DNA of 50,139 nt from Verrucomicrobiota bacterium (GTDB taxonomy: Bacteria; Verrucomicrobiota; Verrucomicrobiia; Limisphaerales; J093), in assembly GCA_012517065.1 (NCBI GenBank), contig JAAYVR010000291.1:1-50139 (forward strand). Direction: 5' to 3'. The translations under genes and the position numbers were made by a program. The stretch's first letter is position 1. Every line of letters begins with the position of its first letter. Below, one piece after another: positions 17,851 through 26,960 of the stretch. Under the pieces are notes generated by a model. It made no database searches. It saw only the letters and a list, made by a program, of their open reading frames with translations, and was not told where the DNA came from.

Positions 17851-19068
17851 TTAGCGCACTGATTTCAGTGCACGAGCGAGTAATTCGTATTGGCCGAGAA
17901 AATTGTAGAGTTGAGCCGAAACGCGGAGCACACGTCGGGGATGTACTGGCCATGGCATTATTGGCACTTCGATGCTGTGTTTTTCCAGAAGCAGGTCCTG
18001 GACAGGATCGACGTAGAGCGGTGATGTGGGTGGCTCTGGCTCGGGCGAATCCCAGAATGGCACGGCCGCCATCGAACCTATCATGTGGTCAGGACAGGGA
18101 GCGGGAATGTCAAGGGCTTTGCAGAGAATCCGTTGCGCCGCCATGGCGAGCTCGTGATTTCTTCTCATTATTGTTGGCCAGCCGCCTGGCGCGAGGGATT
18201 CCATGTATTGCATGGCAATGGGCACGCTCAGGTAAGCCGATGGATCAACGGTTCCGGTCCAGCCGAATTCGATCAGGAACCGTGATTTATCTGTTCGTCG
18301 TGAGTTGGCGCCGTGGCTAATAACAAGAGGGCGGATGGCACGTTGGAGGTCTGGCCGCACATGGAGAAACGCGGCGCCTTTCGGGGCGCAGACCCACTTG
18401 TGGCAATTGCCGGTGTAATATGCGGCGCCCAGCTTGTCTAGGTTTAGAGGCAGCATTCCGGGTGCGTGAGCGCCGTCCACGAGAGTTTCCACACCACGTT
18501 TGGCAAGTTCGCGAACCAGTCGTTCCATTGGCAGTACAAGACCGGTCGGGCTGGTGACGTGATCAATCAACGCGATGCGGGTTCGGGGTGTAACTGGTGA
18601 TAATATGGCTTCGACGAGCTGGTCTTCGTTGTTCAGCGGGAACGGGACTTGGGCTACGACGACACGGCACCCAGCCTGTTCAGCGACGAAATTCAGAGCG
18701 TTGCGGCAGGCGTTGTACTCGTGGTCTGTCGTCAGAAGCTCGTCACCGGGTTTGAAGCCAAGGGATCTGAGGACGGTGTTGACTCCGGAGGTCGCATTTG
18801 GAACGAAGACGAGGTCATTGACGTTGCATCCGACGAATGCGGCCAGTGCGGTGCGTGCCTCGTCCAGCAACCCTTCCAACTGGCGGGCAAAGAAATGTAC
18901 CGGTTGTCTTTCGATCGAATTGCGGACGGTTTGTTGGAATTCGAGTACGGGCCGCGGACAGGCGCCGAATGAACCGTGGTTGAGGAAAACGACTTTCGGG
19001 TCCAGCATCCAGTGTGCTGGGTCTGCGGCAGGGCGCGCGAGGTCGTCAAAAGATGGCGTTGAAATCAT
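17851..19068 (-). CDS. Class V aminotransferase, isopenicillin-N-epimerase-like
   Basis: PLP-dependent fold-type I enzyme of 405 residues. The Schiff-base lysine is K224 in GNCHKWVCAPKG. The cofactor-binding Asp and His lie in TLVDGAHAPG (D198, H201), and the N-terminal VFLNHGSFGACPRPV stretch is typical of the isopenicillin-N epimerase/cysteine-desulfurase-like branch. Members act as epimerases, lyases or desulfurases on amino acids, and sequence alone does not choose among them. It has no leader peptide. It diverges from the BASS transporter gene with 219 bp between them, so the two may share a control region. Confidence 0.85.
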   Translation of the reverse strand: MISTPSFDDLARPAADPAHWMLDPKVVFLNHGSFGACPRPVLEFQQTVRNSIERQPVHFFARQLEGLLDEARTALAAFVGCNVNDLVFVPNATSGVNTVLRSLGFKPGDELLTTDHEYNACRNALNFVAEQAGCRVVVAQVPFPLNNEDQLVEAILSPVTPRTRIALIDHVTSPTGLVLPMERLVRELAKRGVETLVDGAHAPGMLPLNLDKLGAAYYTGNCHKWVCAPKGAAFLHVRPDLQRAIRPLVISHGANSRRTDKSRFLIEFGWTGTVDPSAYLSVPIAMQYMESLAPGGWPTIMRRNHELAMAAQRILCKALDIPAPCPDHMIGSMAAVPFWDSPEPEPPTSPLYVDPVQDLLLEKHSIEVPIMPWPVHPRRVLRVSAQLYNFLGQYELLARALKSVR

Positions 19069-19287
19069 GCAACTTGCTGTAAAGAGGCTAGTGTAAGGAA
19101 CTAGGAAGCTTGGCGCAATCTTTGCGCACAGTTGTGACCGCTGCGAATATGATTGTTCCGGAGGAAGTTATCGCCGAGAATACAATCCCATGCGAAGCTC
19201 TGGTGCTGTGGTGCATGGGATTGAGTCAGTCTTGACCAGTGGGGTACACACTCGGCGCCGCGTGGCCGCAACCGATTTGCATTAGCC

Positions 19288-20463
19288 ATGGGTACTGTGC
19301 TGGTAATTGTGCTGGTGGCGGCAGCGGTGTCGATGACACGCCATCGGTCGTTGAAAAGCTACGCGTTCACTGTTTGGGTGTTTGCATTTGTCGCCGCCGC
19401 TTTGGCGCATCCATTGCTGTTTGGCACATGGTTTGGGTTCGATCTCAAGTATCTGATCGTTCCGTTGATTCAGATAATCATGTTTGGCATGGGGACCACG
19501 CTGAGCGTGGCTGATTTTGCCCGGGTGTTGGCCGTGCCGTGGCCTGTTATGGTGGGCATGGTTGCGCAGTACTTTGTCATGCCTCTTGTTGGATTTGGGT
19601 TAACGTTGCTGTTCGGTTTCGAGCCTGAGATCGCGGCGGGTGTGGTGTTGATTGGCTCCGCGCCGGGCGGCGTGGCGTCCAACGTGATCAATTACCTCGC
19701 AAAATCGAACGTGGCGCTCTCGGTCACGATGACGGCCACTTCGACGCTTGTATCGCCCCTTATGACGCCGTTGCTGATGAAGGTTCTAGCCGGACGTTAC
19801 ATCTCGATAAGCTTCGTCAAGATGATGGTTGACATCTTCAACATGATTATTGTGCCGGTGCTGGCGGGTTTGATTGCCAACAGGATGCTGTACGGGGGCG
19901 GGACTTTTTTTGCACGTGTGCGGCACATGGTGTTGTTCTGTGCAGGATGCGTGGGTGCGGCTGTCTGTACGGCGGTGATCCCGGCGGGTCTGCTGGGAGG
20001 ACTAAAAAGCGGTTTGGTTGTTGGGTTCGCGATGGTTGGCGTGGTGGGAATCACGAAGGTAGTGATCGATCGCGTTTTTCGGGGACCGGGGAATTGGATG
20101 GACCGGGCGCTTCCGGTTGTTTCGATGGCAGCGATTTGCCTGATAATTGGTGTCATCACTGCACGGTCGAGCGAGGACCTGAAGCGGGTTGGCCTTGCGT
20201 TGCTTGCGGCCTCGATGATGCACAACGTTTTCGGCTACATGCTCGGATACTGGTTTGCCCGCGCGCTAAGGCTGAACGTCATCGACGCGCGGACGGTGGC
20301 GGTGGAAGTCGGCATGCAGAACGGCGGGATGGCGACCGGGATCGCAATGAACACTCTTGGCAGTGCGAAAGCGGCACTGGCACCGGCCATATTCGGGCCG
20401 TGGCAGAACGTTTCGGGTTCGATTCTTGCGACCTATTGGCGGCGGCGGCCGCCACGGGAGTGA
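19288..20463 (+). CDS. Bile acid:sodium symporter (BASS) family transporter
   Basis: Polytopic protein of 391 residues with about ten hydrophobic helices. The two crossover regions are clear: GSAPGGVASNVINYLAKSN with following SVTMTATSTLVSPLMTP, and VEVGMQNGGMATGIAM. These residues form the sodium and substrate site in structurally known homologues. Bacterial members carry organic anions such as keto acids and related compounds as well as bile acids. It heads a plus-strand group of sugar-acid-type enzymes, so a carboxylic-acid substrate is likely; this is inference. Only 56 nt separate it from the next gene. Confidence 0.85.
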   Translation: MGTVLVIVLVAAAVSMTRHRSLKSYAFTVWVFAFVAAALAHPLLFGTWFGFDLKYLIVPLIQIIMFGMGTTLSVADFARVLAVPWPVMVGMVAQYFVMPLVGFGLTLLFGFEPEIAAGVVLIGSAPGGVASNVINYLAKSNVALSVTMTATSTLVSPLMTPLLMKVLAGRYISISFVKMMVDIFNMIIVPVLAGLIANRMLYGGGTFFARVRHMVLFCAGCVGAAVCTAVIPAGLLGGLKSGLVVGFAMVGVVGITKVVIDRVFRGPGNWMDRALPVVSMAAICLIIGVITARSSEDLKRVGLALLAASMMHNVFGYMLGYWFARALRLNVIDARTVAVEVGMQNGGMATGIAMNTLGSAKAALAPAIFGPWQNVSGSILATYWRRRPPRE

Positions 20464-20519
20464 TGAGATTGCGGGACGCATCCTCGTCAGTGCAGAAACG
20501 CGATGATTAGAAACAGCCA

Positions 20520-21917
20520 ATGAGAATGAACATCACAAGGCGAGAATGGTTTGCCAAGGCCGGGATCGGCGGAATCGCCGGAACGGCTTTGTCAGGGGCG
20601 TTTGTCTCAGCCGAGGAAGCCGAGGCAGTCCGCGGCAGGGTGAATACGAATTCAGAGCCGTCGAAGCTGCGCATTACGGATCTTCGAGTTGTGCCCGTGC
20701 GCGGTCAGTTCAGGAGCTATGTTGTTCGGTTGGAAACAAATCAGGGGCTATACGGCTATGGTGAGATCAGGGACGGCGCCAGCGCAACTTACGCACTGAT
20801 GCTCAAGAGCAGGATTCTCGGCGAGAACCCGTGTCACGTTGACCGGATTTTCAGAAAACTAAAGCAGTTTGGTGGGCACGGCCGACAAGCTGGTGGAGTT
20901 GTGGCAATTGAAATGGCATGTTGGGACCTTGCGGGCAAGGCGTGGGGCGTTCCGTGCTGGCAGATGCTTGGCGGAAAGTTCCGGGACAAGATCAGGCTCT
21001 ATGCAGACACGCCGACTCACAGGGACCCGGAAGAAATGGGAAGACGCCTTTTGAAGCGTCGCGAACGTGGATTCACGTTTCTGAAGATGGACGTTGGGTT
21101 GAATCTGCTTCGGGATGTGCCCGGGGCGGTTTCATATCCGCACGGGCAGGGCGTTGATCCGTATTCGCCTCGAGGGGCGTTTGCTTCTGTGCGCCATCCG
21201 TTCACGGGGATCCGAGTGAGCGAAAAAGGCCTTGGCGCGCTTCAGGAGTACATGCGCAAGGTTCGGGACGTGGTTGGTTGGGACGTGCCGCTGGCTGTTG
21301 ATCACTTGGGGCATTTTGGCGTCGAGGATGCCATCAAGGTGGCGCAAGCGCTTGACCCGTTCAATCTGGCGTGGATCGAAGACCCGATTCCGTGGGATTA
21401 CGCGGACGATTACGTGCGCATCCGACAGTCATGCAAGACGCCGATTCTTACTGGCGAAGACATCTATTTGAAGGAAGGGTTTGTTCCTTTGTTTCAGAAA
21501 CGAGCGATTTCAATCTGCCATCCCGACCTTGCCACAGCGGGCGGGTTGCTCGAGACAAAGAAGATCGGTGATTTGGCAATGGAACATGGCATATCCATGG
21601 CAATGCACATGGCCGGGTCGCCGGTGGCATTGTTCGCGAGCGTCCATTGCGCTGCTGCGACAGAGAACTTCTTCGTGCTCGAGTTCCACGACGCAGACAC
21701 AGAGCATTACGAGGACCTCGTCGATGGAGTCCCGAAGCCATTTATCGGGCCCGACGGTTTCATCACGGTCCCCGACGGACCGGGACTGGGTGTCACGTTA
21801 AATGAGCAAGCAGTGAAAGAGGCAATCCGGCGCAGCGGTCAAGACCCTGAAAAACTTTATTTTCCCCCGACAGAAGAGTGGAATCGGGAACGGTCACATG
21901 ACAGAATCTGGAGCTGA
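20520..21917 (+). CDS. Tat-exported enolase-superfamily enzyme, mandelate racemase subgroup
   Basis: 465 residues. The leader NITRREWFAKAGIGGIAGTA is a twin-arginine signal. The capping domain is followed by a (beta/alpha)-barrel with metal ligands D261 (AVDHLG), E287 (AWIEDP) and E313 (LTGED). A His-Asp dyad of mandelate-racemase type is present: D336 in CHPDLATAGG and H363 in AMHMAGSPV. A Lys is present in FLKMDVG (K189), but the second Lys of the KxK motif is Asp. This pattern is common in acid-sugar dehydratases. A dehydration of a sugar acid to a 2-keto-3-deoxy acid is therefore the likeliest reaction, with the substrate unknown. It lies between the BASS carrier and the RraA-like aldolase. 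Confidence 0.8.
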   Translation: MRMNITRREWFAKAGIGGIAGTALSGAFVSAEEAEAVRGRVNTNSEPSKLRITDLRVVPVRGQFRSYVVRLETNQGLYGYGEIRDGASATYALMLKSRILGENPCHVDRIFRKLKQFGGHGRQAGGVVAIEMACWDLAGKAWGVPCWQMLGGKFRDKIRLYADTPTHRDPEEMGRRLLKRRERGFTFLKMDVGLNLLRDVPGAVSYPHGQGVDPYSPRGAFASVRHPFTGIRVSEKGLGALQEYMRKVRDVVGWDVPLAVDHLGHFGVEDAIKVAQALDPFNLAWIEDPIPWDYADDYVRIRQSCKTPILTGEDIYLKEGFVPLFQKRAISICHPDLATAGGLLETKKIGDLAMEHGISMAMHMAGSPVALFASVHCAAATENFFVLEFHDADTEHYEDLVDGVPKPFIGPDGFITVPDGPGLGVTLNEQAVKEAIRRSGQDPEKLYFPPTEEWNRERSHDRIWS

Positions 21918-22124
21918 AGTGTGCCGGCAAAACGGCTTTTGCTGCTTTGCGCAACCGGTTGGCGCAGCACAATGGGCCGGTGTAAATCTGATGTGGGGAG
22001 CAAACACTGAACTACGGGTTTCCTGGACCCGGGAATCTCACCGGAACCAGGCAGTGTGCGTTGTGTCTTGCGCTGGTGCACCGTTGAGATTTCCGGGTTG
22101 GGCAAACTCAAACTGAACGGAACA
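21918..22124. other. Intergenic gap with a degenerate A repeat
   Basis: The only sizeable gap inside the putative catabolic operon. It is occupied mostly by an A-type hairpin (22028-22097) ending 27 nt before the RraA-like start codon. Confidence 0.5.
22028..22097 (+). repeat. Family A hairpin repeat, degenerate copy 3
   Basis: Arms CCCGGGAATCTCACCGG (22028-22044) and CCGTTGAGATTTCCGGG (22081-22097) carry mismatches. The loop keeps little of the reference sequence beyond a GTGTCTTG-like segment. It lies close ahead of a start codon, so an effect on expression of the downstream enzymes is possible. Confidence 0.65.
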
Positions 22125-23096
22125 ATGAACAGAACCATCAAACAAGCTCGACTTCGCTCCGTTGCCGTTAACGCAACAAGACTCTGGTTGATAGGCCAAC
22201 TGTTGGCCGCGTGCCTGCTCACACAAGCACAGGTCGGCGTGTTTAGCCGGGAGCAGTTGATTGAGTACACGCCTGATTGGAAAGGCGAACGCTTTCCGGA
22301 CGGACGTCCCAAAGTGCCTGATGACATTTTGGAACGAATGAAAGAAGTATCGATCGAGGAGGCATGGGCTGTTTTAAGGCGGCATGGTTTCAACAACCAG
22401 TTCGAGGGCAATTGGGTGCTTGCAGGACCGAAAGAGCCTGTGCTGGTTGGACGCGCCGTTACAGCAGTTTTTCATCCGCTCCGGCCGGACGTTAACGCCG
22501 TGATCAAGCAGAAAGGCGAAAAGGAAGGACGCGTTGGAGGACAGAACTCGTGGGTAATCGACACACTGGTCAAAGGCGATGCGCTTGTGGTGGACCTCAT
22601 GGGCAAGGTTATCGATGGCACGTTCATGGGCGACAACCTCGCCAACGCAATATGGGCCAAAACAGGCGGAAAAGGTGTCGTCATTCACGGGGGCGCACGA
22701 GACATCGAAGGAGTCGAAGAAATACCAGATTTCCCGGTTTTCAATCGCGGCTGGGACCCGTCCGCAATAGCTGAAGTCATGTTGATGGGGATCAACGCAC
22801 CGATTCGAATTGGCCGCGCGTCAGTGATGCCGGGCGATGTCGTGCTGGGTAAGAAAGAAGGTGTCATTTTCATTCCCGCGCACCTTGCGCAGGAAGTTGT
22901 CGAGACTTCCGAAATTGTCCGGCTCAGGGATCAGTTTGGACATCAGCGGTTGCGCGAGGGGAAATACACGCCAGGGCAAATAGACCGCAAATGGACCGAA
23001 GACATCGAGAAGGATTTTTCGGAGTGGCTGAAGGCAAAAGGCAAAGATCTCACGCCCGAACAACGCGAACGATTGTTGCGGGGGCGGACGTGGTGA
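22125..23096 (+). CDS. Exported RraA/HMG-aldolase family protein
   Basis: 323 residues from the ATG at 22125. The N-terminus has a hydrophobic stretch (TRLWLIGQLLAACLLTQAQ) fitting a Sec signal peptide or an anchor. The RraA-like domain covers about 65-290. Its signature includes VKGDALVVDLMG, a Gly-rich GTFMGDNLANAIWAKTGGKG and the metal/oxyanion-site Arg-Asp in VIHGGARD (R192, D193). The family contains 4-hydroxy-4-methyl-2-oxoglutarate aldolases, oxaloacetate decarboxylases and the RNase E inhibitor RraA. Here the enzyme neighbours argue for an aldolase cleaving a keto acid. The next gene begins 13 nt downstream, so they are one unit. A leader on an RraA-type protein is unusual. Confidence 0.8.
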   Translation: MNRTIKQARLRSVAVNATRLWLIGQLLAACLLTQAQVGVFSREQLIEYTPDWKGERFPDGRPKVPDDILERMKEVSIEEAWAVLRRHGFNNQFEGNWVLAGPKEPVLVGRAVTAVFHPLRPDVNAVIKQKGEKEGRVGGQNSWVIDTLVKGDALVVDLMGKVIDGTFMGDNLANAIWAKTGGKGVVIHGGARDIEGVEEIPDFPVFNRGWDPSAIAEVMLMGINAPIRIGRASVMPGDVVLGKKEGVIFIPAHLAQEVVETSEIVRLRDQFGHQRLREGKYTPGQIDRKWTEDIEKDFSEWLKAKGKDLTPEQRERLLRGRTW

Positions 23097-23109
23097 GGAT
23101 AACCTTGAT

Positions 23110-24459
23110 ATGCAGATGAACATCAGCCGTCGGAGATTGCTTGGTCTTGCTGGCATGGGTCTTGGAGGTGCACTGCTGAGCTCGAGACCCGGAAGCGAGG
23201 TTCTTGGTTCGGAGCAGCCACAAAGCACCCAAAAGCCTGCGGGGCCGCTGAAAATAACCAAGGTCAGACCAATTCTCACTTCGCCCCAGCCGGGCGTCAG
23301 GTTTGTGGTGGTCAAGGTCGAGACTTCAGAGCCCGGCTTGTACGGGTTGGGTTGCGCCACGTTCAACCAGCGGCCACTTGCGGTCAAGGCCGCGGTTGAA
23401 GAGTATCTTGACCCGTTTTGCCGGGGGCGTGACGCCGACAACATTGAGGACATTTGGCAGACTGCGTACACAAGCTCTTACTGGCGGAATGGGCCGGTGT
23501 TGAACAACGCGCTGAGCGGGCTTGACCAAGCGCTCTGGGACATCAAAGGGAAACGTGCGGGGCTGCCGGTTTATCAGCTTCTTGGGGGAAAATGCAGGTT
23601 CGCCGTGGTATGTTATGCACACGCTTCGGGGCGAACGCTCGAACAGTTGGCCGAGAACGTACAAGCAAAGAAAGAACAAGGGTTCAGGCATATTCGAATT
23701 CAACTCGGCGGGTATGGGTCGCCTCATCTTTCGGGCGGGGCTGACTTTCGTGAATCAGGTTTCGGATCGGCTCGGGACACGCACATGGATGCCGGGCCGT
23801 ATCTGAAGTCGGTGCCGCAGATGTTCGAGTACATCAGGAGCAAGTTTGGAGACGAATTGAATCTGTTGCATGACATTCACGAGCGTGTCGAGCCCGTCGA
23901 AGCGATCAATCTGTGCAAGGAACTGGAGAAATACCGGCCGTTCTTCATCGAAGACCCGCTCGCGCCGGAAGCAATCGGATACTTCAGAATGTTGCGACAT
24001 CAAACGTGCGTCCCAATAGCGATGGGCGAACTGTTCAACAGCCCGCACGAGTGGATCGGACTGATTTCTGAAAGATTGATCGACTTCATTCGAGTTCATA
24101 TCTCGCAGGTTGGCGGGTTGAGCGTGGCAAGGAAGATTGCAGCCCTTGCCGAATGGTTCCAGGTCCGGACTGCATGGCACGGCCCGGCGGATGTTTCACC
24201 TGTTGGCCACGCAGCGAATGCGCACCTGGACCTTGCAATTCACAACTTCGGCATCCAGGAGGCCGTCGCGTTTAATCAGGCAACGCAAGATGTTTTTCCG
24301 GGCTGTCCAACGCTCAAGAACGGATATCTGCAAATTCGAGAGGCGCCCGGACTTGGTGTGGACATCGACGAGCCATTGGCCCGGAAGTTTCCTTTGCCTG
24401 AACATCCAGGTTACTGGGAACCGGTGCGCCGGCGCGACGGCACGACTGTTCGCCCTTGA
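23110..24459 (+). CDS. Tat-exported enolase-superfamily enzyme, D-mannonate dehydratase (ManD)-like
   Basis: 449 residues with a twin-arginine leader NISRRRLLGLAGMGLGGALL. The barrel has metal ligands D255 (LLHDIHERV), E281 (FFIEDPLAP) and E307 (AMGELFNS), and H357 in TAWHGPADVSPVGHAAN. The strings HDIHERVEPVEA, EDPLAPEAIGYFR, MGELFNSPHEW and NFGIQEAV are characteristic of the ManD/RspA group. Members dehydrate D-mannonate or D-gluconate, though many are slow or inactive on known acids. The last enzyme of the BASS-dehydratase-aldolase-dehydratase group. Confidence 0.83.
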   Translation: MQMNISRRRLLGLAGMGLGGALLSSRPGSEVLGSEQPQSTQKPAGPLKITKVRPILTSPQPGVRFVVVKVETSEPGLYGLGCATFNQRPLAVKAAVEEYLDPFCRGRDADNIEDIWQTAYTSSYWRNGPVLNNALSGLDQALWDIKGKRAGLPVYQLLGGKCRFAVVCYAHASGRTLEQLAENVQAKKEQGFRHIRIQLGGYGSPHLSGGADFRESGFGSARDTHMDAGPYLKSVPQMFEYIRSKFGDELNLLHDIHERVEPVEAINLCKELEKYRPFFIEDPLAPEAIGYFRMLRHQTCVPIAMGELFNSPHEWIGLISERLIDFIRVHISQVGGLSVARKIAALAEWFQVRTAWHGPADVSPVGHAANAHLDLAIHNFGIQEAVAFNQATQDVFPGCPTLKNGYLQIREAPGLGVDIDEPLARKFPLPEHPGYWEPVRRRDGTTVRP

Positions 24460-24587
24460 ATCGGGGTTTCATTCGCAATTGGGAACAGCATGCGCACCGA
24501 GAACCGAAGGTTGCGACCGCTCTTGTGCGACGGAGATTGTTGGCCAAACCTTTGCTTTGCTATTGCGCCGAAATGTCAAGACGGTTC

Positions 24588-25328
24588 TCATTTCTGGGTC
24601 CTAGCGTATGCTATGGCACGAGCGACCAAACTCTCGGCAAAATTCGCGAAGGCCAACTCGGCGCAAGGCTCGGAGAATGCTCCGCGTTGGCCGGAATCCT
24701 TGGGCGACATGATCAAGCATGCCGCATCATACAGGCGTTCACGGACCATTTTCGTTAAAAGAATCTCGTACCGTCTCGCGTAGGATGCATTGCGAAATTC
24801 CTCAAAAACCGGGAAATGTGGCTCGACCACAGAGACGGGACGCGTAGAGCCAGGGGCATCCTCAAGAATCATGAGGTATCCCAGCCATGGTCGTGGTGAG
24901 CCACGAAACGCTCCTTCGCGAAATGCAGCCCAATAGTCTGTCGCATTTCCGAGCGCTTCCTCAGCTCGGTTGTTGTAATTGTTGCCAAAGGAGGGACCAA
25001 CTTGTGCCTTGAATTCAACCGTTGCCAGAAGACGGCCGTCAACCACCACGACAAGGTCCCATTGCTTTTCAGCACGATAGTATCCAGGCAACTCGACACG
25101 GGTTCGTCGATGGACCGCGGTGTCGCTGAGACCAGCCTCGACGACAAGTTTTCTAATGGCTTCTGCGAAACCGTCCAAGTGAGCTCCCCCGGTGACAGCG
25201 CTTCTCTCGCCGCGATCGCGCTCTCCAGACTTGCCGCCTTGGGCTCTGGCCTGTCGCGCCCGAGTTCTCCAGAAATGACGAACCGCCTCTTCAATGAGGC
25301 TGGCGAACTCCTTTTGATTCTTTGGCAT
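24588..25328 (-). CDS. Type II restriction endonuclease, XhoI/PaeR7I-like
   Basis: 246 residues. The PD-(D/E)xK core is D91 in KQWDLVVVVDG and E105-x-K107 in TVEFKAQVG. It is followed by GPSFGNNYNNRAEEALGNATDYWAAFREGAF and PWLGYLMILED, a run I recognise from XhoI/PaeR7I, enzymes that cleave CTCGAG. Recognition of CTCGAG is inferred from that resemblance. The gene's ATG shares one base with the methyltransferase stop (TAATG), so nuclease translation is coupled to, and follows, the modification gene. At least 14 CTCGAG sites lie in this window, close to random expectation. Confidence 0.85.
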   Translation of the reverse strand: MPKNQKEFASLIEEAVRHFWRTRARQARAQGGKSGERDRGERSAVTGGAHLDGFAEAIRKLVVEAGLSDTAVHRRTRVELPGYYRAEKQWDLVVVVDGRLLATVEFKAQVGPSFGNNYNNRAEEALGNATDYWAAFREGAFRGSPRPWLGYLMILEDAPGSTRPVSVVEPHFPVFEEFRNASYARRYEILLTKMVRERLYDAACLIMSPKDSGQRGAFSEPCAELAFANFAESLVARAIAYARTQK

Positions 25329-26392
25329 TAGCTCTGCGCGTCTTCCTGTACCTGAATGTTGACCGCGGAGAAAAGCCCCGTAGTTTCATCACGGATGCGG
25401 TGTTCTGCCATCTTGAAGTAGTGAGGATCGACCTCGCAGCCTATGCTGTTTCGTCCACAGCGCGCCGCGGCAACGCTTGTTGTGCCTGTGCCCATAAAGG
25501 GATCAAGCACTGTATCACCAACGAAGCTGAACATGCGAATCAATCGCTGCGCCAGCTCGACTGGGTACGGTGCTGGATGCTCACTGGTAGAAGCTCCTGT
25601 GAGCCCGGTCCAGACTTGCTGAAACCACCGCTGGTAGTCCCCCACGGAAATGACGCTTAGTAGCCGTTTGGCCAGCGAGGGATTCCGATAGCCACCCGGC
25701 TTTCTCTGCATGAGTATGAATTCGATGTCGTTCTTAATCACCGCGTTGGGCTCATATGGTTTTCCAAGGAACCCGGCGCCTCCATTATCGACTTCATAGG
25801 CGGCGTTTGCGATCTTGCTCCAGATTATCGGGGAGAGGTTGTCGAACCCGAGGCGCCGGCAGTGCTCTTGAATCGATGCGTGAAGGGGTACGACAGTGTG
25901 GCGACCGTTATTCTTGCGACGTGAGAGGCAGACATCACCGACTACGCAGATGAGCCGACCGCCCGGTACAAGAGCGTTTAAGCAGTGACTCCACACTCGG
26001 TCGAGCTCTGCAAGAAATTCCTCATAATTCTGAATATGTCCGAGTTGTCCCTCCGAGTGCCTGTACTCTTTGAGTGTCCAATAGGGCGGCGAGGTCAACA
26101 CTAGATGGATCGAATTGGGACGCAGGTCACCAAGAGAGCGCGCATCTCGAAGCAGAAGCCGATGAACGGTCGGAATGGAGCGCACCGCGTTTTCGATCAA
26201 ACTCATCAACCTTGCGTCCTTCGCAATTGCCGGGATCGCGGTCTGCGGGTTCTCGATTGATCGCAGTTCTTCGGGGAGCAGTTCCCAAAGCTCCCCACCC
26301 CACTCTTGGACAGGATGTGTACTGTGATTTGCCAATGCGCTTACCTTCCCGGTTTGATCGCTATACAAAGTGTGATGTTCCCGTTGTTGCAT
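25328..26392 (-). CDS. DNA methyltransferase of the restriction-modification pair (beta-class)
   Basis: 354 residues. The catalytic motif IV TSPPYW (100-105) precedes the SAM-binding motif I LDPFMGTGTTSVAAARCGR (about 296-314), which is the beta-class order. SPPY is usual in N4-cytosine enzymes but also occurs in some N6-adenine enzymes. It should protect the host against the adjacent XhoI-like nuclease by modifying the same site. XhoI and PaeR7I methylases are, as I recall, larger N6-adenine enzymes of another class, so this pairing deserves attention. It is first in the pair, upstream of the nuclease. No controller (HTH C-protein) gene is visible in 26393-27128. Confidence 0.87.
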   Translation of the reverse strand: MQQREHHTLYSDQTGKVSALANHSTHPVQEWGGELWELLPEELRSIENPQTAIPAIAKDARLMSLIENAVRSIPTVHRLLLRDARSLGDLRPNSIHLVLTSPPYWTLKEYRHSEGQLGHIQNYEEFLAELDRVWSHCLNALVPGGRLICVVGDVCLSRRKNNGRHTVVPLHASIQEHCRRLGFDNLSPIIWSKIANAAYEVDNGGAGFLGKPYEPNAVIKNDIEFILMQRKPGGYRNPSLAKRLLSVISVGDYQRWFQQVWTGLTGASTSEHPAPYPVELAQRLIRMFSFVGDTVLDPFMGTGTTSVAAARCGRNSIGCEVDPHYFKMAEHRIRDETTGLFSAVNIQVQEDAQS

Positions 26393-26639
26393 TCACTTGA
26401 TCCATCCAAACGCAGACTCGATATGCAACCACTAAAATGACTGTCAGCTCCAGCAAAACCTTCATGAATATAGCTTTTGCCGAAGTCAATCGCAATCCCG
26501 TTTTGGTCTTACCCGCCAGCTGCTGAAGTGTTGTCCCCTCAGATTTCGACATCGCCCACGGATTGACCGGGCAGAACAATCTGTGGTGTGCTGAAATCTG
26601 CTGGCAAGCTATCTGCTCCGAAACCCACATGAAAGCCTT

Positions 26640-26824
26640 CCCCCTAAAGCCGGGAGTCTAACAGCCGCGGGCACGGCATCGCCACATGCGCCGGGCAACC
26701 GGTCGCCGTTGGAATTTCGAATTTGCGCCGAAACCAGAAAACTTTTTCTCAGAGCTCCAGCGCGCCAAGGGCAGCGCGCCCTGCCGTTCGTGAGGCAGCG
26801 CGGGCGCTCCGCGCAAACCAGAAA
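26640..26824 (+). repeat. Family E block, copy 1
   Basis: Contains CTAAAGCCGGGAGTCTAACA, CCGCGGGCACGGCATCGCC and CGGTCGCCGTTGGAATTTCG, matching the block at 32429-32540 at lower identity. Then GCTCCAGCGCGCCAAGGGCA and GCGCGCCCTGCCGTTCGTGA, matching 16736-16785. It leads straight into the C unit. Confidence 0.55.
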
Positions 26825-26960
26825 CAACGTGTCTGTCCCCATATCGACATCCGCTGGGTTCCTCCACAGACTTGGGTAACTGCGGATTGGAACAAGGGAC
26901 AATCCGCCGGCCACGCCGTAATCCGGGGGCAAAACCCAAACAACGAGCCTGTCACTCTAT
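26825..26960 (+). repeat. Family C repeat, copy 1
   Basis: Half-repeats CAACGTGTCTGTCCCCATAT (26825) and CAACGAGCCTGTCACTCTAT (26941), start-to-start spacing 116 nt. The interior contains CCTCCACAGACTTGGG, CGGATTGGAACAAGGGACAA and GGGGGCAAAACCCAAA. Confidence 0.85.

Noticed and set aside
26361-26630. Possible small controller gene upstream of the R-M methyltransferase (89 codons, minus strand)
   Set aside because: No helix-turn-helix is visible, it overlaps the methyltransferase start, and its sequence lacks a coding look.
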